A stretch of DNA of 64,000 bases from Flavobacteriales bacterium. GTDB taxonomy: Bacteria; Bacteroidota; Bacteroidia; Flavobacteriales; Flavobacteriaceae. Of the stretch, positions 35,758 to 42,990 are shown piece by piece. Where the stretch lies: the NCBI GenBank assembly GCA_011526365.1, contig WTIO01000082.1:1-64000 (forward strand). Direction: 5' to 3'. Below the pieces are notes generated by a model, which saw only the letters and a program-made list of their open reading frames with translations, made no database searches and was not told the origin of the DNA. The position numbers and the translations under genes are program-made. Each line of letters begins with the position of its first letter. Position 1 is the stretch's first letter.

Positions 35758-37140
35758 ATGATCAGTCAGGGAACCATAGTGGCCATTGCTACCCCCTCAG
35801 GTGCTGGGGCCTTGGGTATAATTCGCCTTTCGGGACCAGAAGCCCAACAAATACTGGCCCCTTATTTTAAGGCCAAGTCGGGGAAAAAGCTGTTGGACTT
35901 AGCCCCCAAGGAAACCGCCTTTGGCACCTTACAGCAGGAAGATGGCCGCCTGTTAGACGAAGTGCTCCTCTGCTGTTTTAATGCTCCAAACTCTTTTACC
36001 GGAGAAAATGTCGTAGAACTTTCTTGCCACGGATCTTCCTACATCTTGCAAGAAGTCGTTCAGCTGTGCTTGCGCAATGGTGCAGTACCCGCACAGGCAG
36101 GAGAATTTACTCTTCGTGCCTTTTTGAATAAAAAAATGGACCTGAGTCAGGCCGAAGCCGTGGCCGATCTTATCGCTTCAGATTCTAAAGCAGCCCACAC
36201 AGTGGCACTACAGCAAATGCGTGGGGGCTATTCTAAAGAAATTCAAGAACTGCGCCAAGAATTGCTCAACTTTGCTTCCCTTCTGGCCCTAGAATTAGAT
36301 TTCTCTGAAGAAGATGTTGAATTTGCCGACCGCAAAGAACTCTTGGAACTTTTAGAGCAACTGCTTAAAAAAATTGAAAGCCTAGTAGCTTCTTTTTCTT
36401 ATGGCAGCGTTCTTAAAACAGGTATTCCGGTTGCTATCGCAGGAAAGCCCAATGCGGGCAAGTCCTCCTTGCTCAATGCCTTTTTAAATGAGGATAAAGC
36501 CATAGTGTCGGACATCGCAGGGACTACCCGCGATAGCATAGAAGATACGCTTGTTATTGATGGGGTGCGCTTCCGCTTTATTGACACTGCCGGAATTCGT
36601 GATACTGAGGACAGTATTGAAGCAATGGGCGTGGCACGGGCCTTAGCACAAGTAAAAAAGGCACAATTACTGCTGTATGTGTTTGATTGTAGTACGGCAT
36701 CCCCTGACGAAGTAATTAGCGCCATCAAAGCAATTGATAGGCCAGAGCTTAACGTACTCGCAATAGGGAACAAAACAGACTTGGTAACTGCAGCGCAACG
36801 GGCCAAATTTGAGAATATCCAACCAAACTATCCGCTTCATTTTATTTCCACTCGTGACACCGCTACAATAAAAGCACTACAACAAATACTGGTTGCTGAT
36901 GTAAAACACACCACTACAGGTACCGATATAGTAGTTACCAACGCACGGCACTACAGTGCACTTAATACCGCAGCAAGCGCCATTAAAACAACCCGTAATA
37001 GTTTAATAGAAGGGGTTTCTGAAGATTTGGTAAGTGTGGATTTACAAGTAGCTATAAATGCTTTAGGGGAAGTCACTGGAGCCTTTAGTACCGATGAGCT
37101 CTTAGGAAATATCTTTGCAAATTTTTGTATTGGGAAATAA
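35758..37140 (+). CDS. mnmE: tRNA modification GTPase MnmE
   Basis: GTPase of 460 residues that with MnmG installs the 5-carboxymethylaminomethyl group on wobble uridine. The N-terminal formyl-THF-binding domain has SGAGALGIIRLSG, the G domain has AGKPNAGKSSLLNAFL, SDIAGTTRDSIED, DTAGIRDT and GNKTDL, and the C-terminus ends FCIGK, the invariant catalytic tail with its cysteine. Length and all motifs are complete. The region immediately downstream carries no intact gene on this strand. Confidence 0.96.
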   Translation: MISQGTIVAIATPSGAGALGIIRLSGPEAQQILAPYFKAKSGKKLLDLAPKETAFGTLQQEDGRLLDEVLLCCFNAPNSFTGENVVELSCHGSSYILQEVVQLCLRNGAVPAQAGEFTLRAFLNKKMDLSQAEAVADLIASDSKAAHTVALQQMRGGYSKEIQELRQELLNFASLLALELDFSEEDVEFADRKELLELLEQLLKKIESLVASFSYGSVLKTGIPVAIAGKPNAGKSSLLNAFLNEDKAIVSDIAGTTRDSIEDTLVIDGVRFRFIDTAGIRDTEDSIEAMGVARALAQVKKAQLLLYVFDCSTASPDEVISAIKAIDRPELNVLAIGNKTDLVTAAQRAKFENIQPNYPLHFISTRDTATIKALQQILVADVKHTTTGTDIVVTNARHYSALNTAASAIKTTRNSLIEGVSEDLVSVDLQVAINALGEVTGAFSTDELLGNIFANFCIGK

Positions 37141-37490
37141 GAAAGTCTGGCAATACCCCCTTAAAAATGCTTTGGCAAACACCACATCTAATGCAGCGCA
37201 AGGCTTAACATCCCCATGTATACTTGGCTCTTTTTGGAATGCATAGGGCTGGAAGGCATCATGCATTACGCCTGAATTCCACCAAAAAATGCTCAAAAGA
37301 TGTCTAATTGTAAATGCAAGTTCATTATTTACAGTAGATTATGTTAATTGAGTATAAATACATTAAATTATATATCAGATAAAAAATCAGGAAAATAGTG
37401 CTATCACTAAACCATAACTATTTTATGGTTTCCAATTAAAGATAAAATTGAATGATACTGAAAAAGTTAAATGAGTAGTAAAAAAAGAAC
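37141..37490. other. gene-poor region downstream of mnmE
   Basis: 350 bases without an ORF I can defend. The first 150 bases are moderately GC-rich and carry broken frames on both strands (for example a minus frame across 37102-37296 that runs into mnmE), which may be decayed coding sequence. The rest is AT-rich. An imperfectly placed hairpin (AAACCATAA / TTATGGTTT, 37409-37431) is not followed by a T tract. Confidence 0.45.
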
Positions 37491-37607
37491 TTACTGCTTC
37501 CTGCTTTTCTTTTCCTTTCGAACCAAAATTATTGCAACTACTATAGGTAGCAGCACAATTAGTGCGGGAATGCCCAACTGAACAATGTTTTCCCACCAAA
37601 CGTTCAT
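37491..37607 (-). CDS. 38-residue single-span membrane protein
   Basis: ORF of 38 codons translated by eye. It starts MNVWWENIVQLG, has one strongly hydrophobic helix (IPALIVLLPIVVAIILV) and ends with the basic tail RKEKKSRKQ, a topology expected of a small membrane protein with its C-terminus in the cytoplasm. It sits directly after the broken lipoprotein frame on the same strand. No homologue recognised. Hydrophobic and charge pattern argue against chance, but there is no visible ribosome binding site. Confidence 0.45.
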   Translation of the reverse strand: MNVWWENIVQLGIPALIVLLPIVVAIILVRKEKKSRKQ

Positions 37608-37868
37608 ACGTAAATAAATCATGATCAGCGCCGTCGTTTAAAGCGTAAAAGAAATCCTTTTTCTCATAATCAATTGCCTGACTGACATTAGAACCATCTC
37701 CTAAAATTAAATTCCAGTGCTAAAAAAAAGGTATGACCTTACTTGGTGTTGTAGTTATTACTTGACTTTTAGGATGATTTGAGGCTTTTTGTTTTTTTTC
37801 ATCATTGCATCCCTCTAAATAAAAGGTCGCAATGATCGTAAGTACGAATAATGCTGTTTTTTAATCAC
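37608..37868 (-). pseudogene. broken lipoprotein, resembles an alginate lyase N-terminus
   Basis: One minus-strand frame reads KTALFVLTIIATFYLEGCNDE (a lipoprotein signal with Cys), then a polar linker with KVIPFF, then a TAG stop at 37720-37722, and continues in the same frame as HWNLILGDGSNVSQAI, DYEKKDFFYALNDGA. The start is out of frame by one base: GTG at 37866-37868 would join the signal if the A run (six T on the plus strand, 37857-37862) had one more base. So there are two lesions plus truncation. The post-stop part resembles, from memory, the N-terminus of exolytic PL7-type alginate lyases. Confidence 0.5.
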
Positions 37869-37957
37869 TATCACATTTTTAATTGGTAATCCAAATTGTT
37901 TCCAATATATAAAGATTTTTAAGAAAGAAAAATTTGTAAAGATGTATTAACAAATAC

Positions 37958-38677
37958 TTAGGTAGGAATCTTCAAAATTGAAACCATTTTTTTAATGGTT
38001 TCAAAATCACTATGTCCTCCTGGGGGTAGTGCAAAGGGATCGTTGGGATCTATGGTGTCTAAGGGAATTGTTGGGGTAAAGGCAGAACAATGCAGGTGCT
38101 TGAAGCCTGCTTCTTGAAACGCCTTGCAGTTCGTAGTGTTTACTCCCCCTCCGGGTTGAAATGCAAGTCCCTTTGGGCTTGCGGTTTCCCATGCTTTTAG
38201 CTTGGCCAGTCCCTCATATGCTGATGGAGCAGCCCCAGTACTTAAAATTCTACGGAACCCCATTGCCGCTAATTGTTGGATCACTTCTTCCGGATGCTGC
38301 ACTGCGTCAAACGCACGATGAAAACTCAGTTCAAGCCCTACGGCTTCAACCATCATGGCCTCTAAAGCAGGAAGGTCTAATGCACCCTCTGGTGTTAAAG
38401 CCCCTACTACTACTCCTGCAGCTCCTACTTCACGGGCCATGCGAATGTCTTCACACATGGTGGCCACTTCGTCTGGAGCATAACAAAAGTTTCCTTCTCG
38501 TGGACGAATTAAACAATGAATAGGGATTGTTTTTAGCGCCACACTAGACTGTAGTAATCCCCATGAAGGGGTAAGCCCTCCTAGGGCATAGCCCGAACAC
38601 AACTCTACACGACTTGCTCCGGCTTGTGCCGCATTGCGAACAGATGTTAGGGAGGTAGCACAAATTTCTAGTTCCAT
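37958..38677 (-). CDS. cutC: CutC family protein
   Basis: TIM-barrel protein of 239 residues with the CutC signature ELEICATSLTSVRNAAQAGASRVELCSGYALGGLTPS (given in parts: the start ELEICATSLTS and RVELCSGYALGGLTPS) and the internal HRAFD. CutC was linked to copper tolerance in E. coli, a role later questioned; its biochemical function is unsettled. C-terminal CSAFTP and the glycine-rich FQPGGGVNTTN are as expected. Divergent from the glycosylasparaginase gene with 50 bases between. Confidence 0.92.
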   Translation of the reverse strand: MELEICATSLTSVRNAAQAGASRVELCSGYALGGLTPSWGLLQSSVALKTIPIHCLIRPREGNFCYAPDEVATMCEDIRMAREVGAAGVVVGALTPEGALDLPALEAMMVEAVGLELSFHRAFDAVQHPEEVIQQLAAMGFRRILSTGAAPSAYEGLAKLKAWETASPKGLAFQPGGGVNTTNCKAFQEAGFKHLHCSAFTPTIPLDTIDPNDPFALPPGGHSDFETIKKMVSILKIPT

Positions 38678-38727
38678 AATACTTACTTAAAGGTAGGTGT
38701 TTGGTATAAATTTTATACTTTAAAATC

Positions 38728-39702
38728 ATGAAAAGAAGAGATTTTATTCAAAAAAGTACTGCAGTAATATCGGCACCACTTATTGCACCGCAGTTTTTTC
38801 AGCCACATAAAACACTACCCCTACAGGGAAACACTTCTCCTATTGCCGTTTGCACTTGGAACTTCACTGCTGCCAACGCCAAAGCCGGAGTTGCATTAGA
38901 AGCAGGAAAAACCGCGCTTAAAGCTGCTATTGAAGGGGTGGCAGTAGAAGAAAACAACCCCAAAAATACAACGGTGGGTTACGGAGGTGCTCCAGATCGG
39001 GAGGGGCATGTTACCCTAGATGCTTGCGTGATGAACCACCAAGGGAATTGTGGGGCTGTACTCGCTGTAGAACAGGTAAAAAATGTTGCTGCTCTGGCTT
39101 ATGATGTTATGGAACACACCCCACATGTAATGCTGGCAGGTGAAGGAGCATTACAATTTGCTAAAGAACGAGGCTACACTACGGAAGAATTACTTACTCC
39201 TGAAAGTAAAAAAAGATGGAAGGAATGGCTGAAAAATGCAAAATACCAACCCATCATTAACATAGAAAACCACGATACTATTGGGATGTTATGCCGGGAT
39301 AAAAACGGAAATATTGAAGGAGTTTGTACCACCAGTGGTCTTGCCTACAAAATGAGAGGGCGCATTGGGGACTCCCCTATCATCGGCTCGGGCTTGTTTG
39401 TGGATAATAATGTAGGAGGTGCAGTTGCTACTGGGATGGGAGAAGAAGTAGTGAAAACCGTAGGTAGCTTTTTGATTGTTGAATTCATGCGCCAAGGCCA
39501 TACACCGCAAGAGGCTTGTGAACTGGCTGTGCAACGTGTTTTAGAAAAACAAAAAGGGAAACCTAACTTTCAGGTGGCTTATTTGGCCTTGAATAAAAAG
39601 GGTGAAGTTGGGGCTTACAGCATCCATGGCGGATTTACGTATATGCACTATCAGCAGCAAAAAAATACAGGCCATAAAGCCAATGCCGCCTATTCCTTGT
39701 AA
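38728..39702 (+). CDS. glycosylasparaginase (N4-GlcNAc-asparaginase)
   Basis: N-terminal nucleophile amidohydrolase of 324 residues. The leader starts KRRDFIQKST followed by a hydrophobic stretch, a twin-arginine-type signal, so it is exported folded. Autocleavage occurs before the Thr in NHDTIGMLCRDKNG, which becomes the nucleophile of the beta subunit. GRIGDSPIIGSGLFVDN and AVATGMGEEV are typical. It cleaves GlcNAc-Asn bonds left from N-glycoprotein breakdown. No endo-glycosidase is adjacent. A signal on the opposite strand follows the gene. Confidence 0.92.
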   Translation: MKRRDFIQKSTAVISAPLIAPQFFQPHKTLPLQGNTSPIAVCTWNFTAANAKAGVALEAGKTALKAAIEGVAVEENNPKNTTVGYGGAPDREGHVTLDACVMNHQGNCGAVLAVEQVKNVAALAYDVMEHTPHVMLAGEGALQFAKERGYTTEELLTPESKKRWKEWLKNAKYQPIINIENHDTIGMLCRDKNGNIEGVCTTSGLAYKMRGRIGDSPIIGSGLFVDNNVGGAVATGMGEEVVKTVGSFLIVEFMRQGHTPQEACELAVQRVLEKQKGKPNFQVAYLALNKKGEVGAYSIHGGFTYMHYQQQKNTGHKANAAYSL

Positions 39703-39721
39703 TCTCCCCGCCTATACCCGA

Positions 39722-39784
39722 TAAAAAAGGCGCTCCGCAGAGCGCCTAGAACCATAAACCAATTAAAATCAAAAGTATAATTGC
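39722..39784 (-). ncRNA. candidate small RNA with own promoter and terminator
   Basis: Predicted transcript of about 60 bases on the minus strand. A promoter matching the consensus exactly (39789-39818) is followed by about 40 bases with no convincing ORF (AT-rich, containing TTTTAATTGGTTTATGG) and then a canonical terminator. It does not overlap a protein gene: the glycosylasparaginase ends at 39702 on the other strand and the zinc-ribbon gene upstream has its own terminator at 39831-39860. I cannot say whether it matches a known RNA family; Flavo-1 is one to test. Confidence 0.42.
39723..39747 (-). terminator. rho-independent terminator of the candidate small RNA
   Basis: Perfect eight-pair GC-rich stem (AGGCGCTC / GAGCGCCT on the plus strand, 39728-39747) with a four-base loop; read on the minus strand it is followed by six T. 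On the plus strand no T tract follows, so it is oriented for minus-strand transcription. Confidence 0.75.
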
Positions 39785-39788
39785 TGCG

Positions 39789-39818
39789 CAAAAATACTAA
39801 AAAATGACACTGTGTCAA
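39789..39818 (-). promoter_or_regulatory. perfect promoter with palindrome over the -33 box
   Basis: Minus strand: TTG (39816-39818), exactly 19 bases, then TATTTTTG (39789-39796). The -33 box overlaps the perfect palindrome TGACAC-A-GTGTCA (39805-39817), a likely operator. Confidence 0.55.
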
Positions 39819-39830
39819 GTTTTTGATTAT

Positions 39831-39860
39831 AAAAAACCCTCCCAAGATGCTGGGAGGGTT
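39831..39860 (-). terminator. rho-independent terminator of the zinc-ribbon gene
   Basis: Ten-pair stem AACCCTCCCA / TGGGAGGGTT (39835-39860) with a six-base loop. On the minus strand it runs into a T tract from the A run at 39831-39836. It lies about 100 bases after the stop of the zinc-ribbon gene and just upstream of the next promoter. Confidence 0.75.
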
Positions 39861-39961
39861 ACTTTAGATCAACTAAAAACAAATCAATCACTTATGAAAA
39901 AAGATCTATATAAATAAGACGAACTGATTTCGATTTAGTTTCATAACAAAACGTTAAAAGT

Positions 39962-40165
39962 TTAAACACTACAGCTCATGTCTTCTCCACAACACATGGG
40001 CGATTTAATTTTTCCTGAGCAATCGGGGCAAATGGAAATTTGAACCTTAGTTCCATCGTCTAGGGACAGCCAATCATTTTGAAGTGGTGTGTTACATTTT
40101 GCACATTGTGCGTTAACCTGCATATCACATTTGGAACAGGAATACGTGGGTTGTGTCATTGTCAA
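39962..40165 (-). CDS. small zinc-ribbon protein
   Basis: Protein of 67 residues with repeated Cys pairs: CSKC, CAKC, CPDC and CC near the end (MCCGEDMSC), so it likely binds one or two zinc ions. It has no other domain. The ATG at 40165 is followed by a second in-frame ATG two codons on; either may be used. Isolated gene with its own terminator. Role unknown; similar small zinc ribbons are common in Bacteroidota. Confidence 0.75.
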   Translation of the reverse strand: MTMTQPTYSCSKCDMQVNAQCAKCNTPLQNDWLSLDDGTKVQISICPDCSGKIKSPMCCGEDMSCSV

Positions 40166-40307
40166 TTAATTTTATTTGAAGTTAGGCAAATTTATCTAGT
40201 TATTTATAAGGTTGAAATAGTTGACTGAAAATCAATTAAGATTTGACAGTATGAACAACATTTATTAATTTTAAAATTCAAATCTTCTTTTTAACACGAA
40301 AAAAAAG

Positions 40308-40325
40308 GATTCCTGCTAGGGAATC
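40308..40325 (-). terminator. hairpin with T tract, minus orientation
   Basis: Stem GATTCC / GGAATC with loop TGCTAG, preceded on the plus strand by eight A, so it would terminate minus-strand transcripts. It sits just before the recombinase ATG. It may insulate the zinc-ribbon gene from antisense reading or mark an old element boundary. Confidence 0.45.
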
Positions 40326-40335
40326 ACTCCAAAAA

Positions 40336-41547
40336 ATGCGCGTAAAGCTTCGTCAACTGAAAAGAAAGAATGGTACTATCGCTCTGCGTCTGGATACGTT
40401 TTTGGGGTATTATACGGACGAAAAAGGAACACGGAAAGCCAAGCGCATACGAGAAACCTTACCACTACACATTGCCCCTGCAGATGCAATTTCACCTGAT
40501 GTACGACAATCCATTTTACAACAGGCAGAACAAATCAGGCTTAAAAAAGAACGCGAACTTCAAGAAACTGGGCTCTACCCCTACTTTAAAAAGAGAAAAT
40601 CTAATACATCTTTACTCCTCTATTTGGAAGCCTACATTGGATCGCAAAAGCAACACAAAAGTAACATTGCACTTTGGCGTGGATTGCAAAAGCGACTGGA
40701 GTTGGTTTGTTCTCGTGAAATGCAGTTTAAAGATGTCAATGTGGCCTTTTGCGAACAAGTACTTTCTAGTTTGATTCAAGGGAGTACTAACGGGGAATTA
40801 AAACCGCTTGCCCCAAATACAGTTAAAAATTATTTTAGCCGATTTATTCGGTTTCTGCGACACGCAAAAAAGGAGGGACTGCTCAAAACAGTGCCTAAAT
40901 TTCAACCAAAGTTAACGCCTTCAAAAAATAACAGGAGTTATTTAAGATCTATTGAAATTCAAGAACTTAAAAATACATTTTGTAGTAATCAAGACCTTAA
41001 AAATGGCTTTTTATTTGCTGTAGAAACCGGACTGTACTTTCATGAAATCCAAAAATTAAAATGGGCTAACATTCAAAATGAAAATAAATTATGGCTCTTG
41101 GATGTGCCGGGAAGACCCACTGCAAACGGAATTCGTTTAAAACTATCCCCTGATGCAATTGCCCTATTGGGAGAACCAGGCCCAAATTCAAAGTTGGTAT
41201 TTCCACGTTTAAAAAGTACGCAGGAAAATAATATTCAGTTGCTAAAATGGGCTGTAAAAGCCAATTTAGGGAAACCCATTACATTTTCAATTTCACGAAA
41301 AACCTATGCGTATTTATCTGTTTCAAAAAAGTTGTCCCTAAACACTATCAACCTAGGACTTGGCCATAAGGACCTAAAGACCACCCAGCAGTTTTTAACT
41401 AGTCTTAAACTTAAGGTTCAAAAACCGAGTGCATCAAATTCTACTAAAGCTTTATTTCTGTCTAAGTCCCACAGCAGCCAAAACCTACTTTCAAAATCAA
41501 TTCGTTTGCAGTTGCGTAATTACAATCATGTCTTTATTCATGTTTAG
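40336..41547 (+). CDS. tyrosine recombinase homologue lacking catalytic residues
   Basis: Protein of 403 residues laid out as a Bacteroidota integrase: an N-terminal arm-binding domain (about 1-75), a SAM-like core-binding domain (about 90-185) and a catalytic domain (about 205-365). The catalytic residues are mostly lost: the first Arg, normally in TGLR, is Tyr234 (TGLYFHEI); the HxxR motif reads SISR (Ser318, Arg321 kept); the nucleophile Tyr is Phe353 (KTTQQFLTS). LGH is retained. It should still bind DNA but not cut it. No intact mobile element surrounds it. Confidence 0.85.
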   Translation: MRVKLRQLKRKNGTIALRLDTFLGYYTDEKGTRKAKRIRETLPLHIAPADAISPDVRQSILQQAEQIRLKKERELQETGLYPYFKKRKSNTSLLLYLEAYIGSQKQHKSNIALWRGLQKRLELVCSREMQFKDVNVAFCEQVLSSLIQGSTNGELKPLAPNTVKNYFSRFIRFLRHAKKEGLLKTVPKFQPKLTPSKNNRSYLRSIEIQELKNTFCSNQDLKNGFLFAVETGLYFHEIQKLKWANIQNENKLWLLDVPGRPTANGIRLKLSPDAIALLGEPGPNSKLVFPRLKSTQENNIQLLKWAVKANLGKPITFSISRKTYAYLSVSKKLSLNTINLGLGHKDLKTTQQFLTSLKLKVQKPSASNSTKALFLSKSHSSQNLLSKSIRLQLRNYNHVFIHV

Positions 41548-41558
41548 GCACCCCATCC

Positions 41559-41798
41559 ATGTTGTTCAAGATCAAACACCTTCCCAGTCCTATAGCCATT
41601 TTAATTTTCCTTACTTTAGGGTGCGGTAAAGAAAAAAAATCCGACGATTGTATTGATGAAGATGCTATCACCCCTGAAGCCCCTTGCATAAAAATTTATG
41701 CTCCAGTATGTGGCTGTAATGACATCACCTACGGAAACAGTTGTGAAGCTACTAATGCCGGAGTACTTCGTTGGACTTTGGGCCCTTGTAAAAACTAA
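41559..41798 (+). CDS. Kazal-type protease inhibitor lipoprotein
   Basis: Protein of 79 residues: a signal ending in FLTLGC (lipoprotein Cys), a short acidic linker, then one Kazal domain, CIKIYAPVCGCNDITYGNSC ending GPC. PVCG, TYxNxC and the spacing of cysteines are diagnostic. Exposed on the outer membrane or in the periplasm, it probably inhibits a serine protease, possibly from a host, predator or competitor. Twelve bases after the recombinase gene and followed by a tiny membrane ORF. Confidence 0.85.
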   Translation: MLFKIKHLPSPIAILIFLTLGCGKEKKSDDCIDEDAITPEAPCIKIYAPVCGCNDITYGNSCEATNAGVLRWTLGPCKN

Positions 41799-41810
41799 AA
41801 ATTAAAGCCT

Positions 41811-41900
41811 ATGGAATGGTATATGAAAAATAGATGGTGGATTTGGTCCATCACAGGAGTGTATTTAACCTATAGAATTGTACTCGCTTTTTTATACTAA
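41811..41900 (+). CDS. candidate 29-residue membrane peptide
   Basis: ORF of 29 codons, 12 bases after the Kazal gene and 16 bases before the next gene. It has an aromatic-rich single hydrophobic segment (WWIWSITGVYLTYRIVLAF) with basic residues at the N-side (KNR). Spacing and composition suggest a small membrane protein made with the Kazal lipoprotein, but the evidence is compositional only. Confidence 0.35.
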   Translation: MEWYMKNRWWIWSITGVYLTYRIVLAFLY

Positions 41901-41916
41901 CACTAATCCTTCTTTT

Positions 41917-42975
41917 ATGGAAAAAATTCGCGTGCTCGTTGTGGGCTGTGGAAATATGGGAAGCTCCCATGCTATTGCATATGAAAATCATCCTGGTTTT
42001 GAAATTTGTGGATTGGTCTCCCGTGGTGCTAGCAAGGAGTTGCTGCAAAAAAAATTAGCCCAAAACTATCCCCTATTTGATACCTATAGCACTGCCTTGG
42101 CGACAACACAACCCGACGCCGTTTGCATTAACACCTATCCAGAAACTCATGAACCCTACAGCTTAGAGGCGTTGGATTGTGGCTGCCATGTTTTTCTTGA
42201 AAAACCCATAGCCACCACCGTAGCAGGTGGAAAGCGTGTTATTGAACGTGCCCAACAACAAAATAAAAAAGTTGTGGTGGGCTACATTTTACGTCATCAT
42301 CCCGTGTGGCAGCTTTTTGTAGCAGAAGCCAAAAAACTGGGAAAGCCTCTTGTGATGCGTATGAATCTTAATCAACAAAGTGAAGGACAAATGTGGACGG
42401 TACATAAAAACCTGATGCAATCCCTAAGCCCTATTGTAGATTGCGGTGTACACTATTTGGATGTAATGTGCCAAATGACGGCCGCAAAACCCCTGTGTGT
42501 TTCAGCTATTGGCGTTCGATTAACCGACGCTATTCCAGCAGACAATTACAACTATGGGCAGTTGCAAATTAGTTTTGACGATGGCTCCGTAGGCTGGTAT
42601 GAAGCCGGCTGGGGACCCATGATGAGTGAAAATGCGTTTTTTATCAAAGATGTTATTGGGCCTAAAGGTGCCGTTTCTTTGGCGCAAGAAGAAAAGGATT
42701 CCGATAATATTGACGGGCATACGCAAACCGATACCATGCGGATTCACCATGCACAAATTGATGCTAACAATGCCTTCACCAAAGAGGATGAACTCAAAAG
42801 CTTTGCACAAGCCCCAAACCACCAAGAGTTGTGTGATCGTGAGCAGGATTATTTTTTTACTGCTATTCAACAAAACATCGATTTAACACAGCATTTAAAT
42901 GACGCCGTAGGCAGCCTGCAAATTGCTTTGGCCTGTGACGAGGCTGTAAAAACTGGACAAACTATTTTACTTTAA
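41917..42975 (+). CDS. Gfo/Idh/MocA family oxidoreductase
   Basis: NAD(P)-dependent oxidoreductase of about 352 residues. The Rossmann motif is VLVVGCGNMGSSHAIAY; the conserved EKPIATT carries the catalytic Lys region. The ATG at 41917 begins the fold directly; the longer ORF from a TTG adds 13 residues that overlap the small ORF. Cytoplasmic (no signal). Substrate probably a sugar or inositol-like compound; the neighbours give no hint. Starts 15 bases before the acylase gene's start region, same strand. Confidence 0.87.
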   Translation: MEKIRVLVVGCGNMGSSHAIAYENHPGFEICGLVSRGASKELLQKKLAQNYPLFDTYSTALATTQPDAVCINTYPETHEPYSLEALDCGCHVFLEKPIATTVAGGKRVIERAQQQNKKVVVGYILRHHPVWQLFVAEAKKLGKPLVMRMNLNQQSEGQMWTVHKNLMQSLSPIVDCGVHYLDVMCQMTAAKPLCVSAIGVRLTDAIPADNYNYGQLQISFDDGSVGWYEAGWGPMMSENAFFIKDVIGPKGAVSLAQEEKDSDNIDGHTQTDTMRIHHAQIDANNAFTKEDELKSFAQAPNHQELCDREQDYFFTAIQQNIDLTQHLNDAVGSLQIALACDEAVKTGQTILL

Positions 42976-42990
42976 TATCACTAATTCCCT

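Noticed and set aside
37102-37296. 64-codon minus ORF across the mnmE end
   Set aside because: It overlaps the conserved C-terminus of mnmE on the opposite strand and shows no domain, signal or consistent codon use.
37409-37431. AAACCATAA / TTATGGTTT hairpin as a terminator
   Set aside because: No T tract follows on either strand and the stem is AT-rich.
39805-39817. TGACACTGTGTCA as an FNR/CRP-type site or a plus-strand terminator
   Set aside because: The half-site spacing is one base too long for a canonical FNR box, and as a hairpin it leaves too small a loop; an operator for another regulator fits better.
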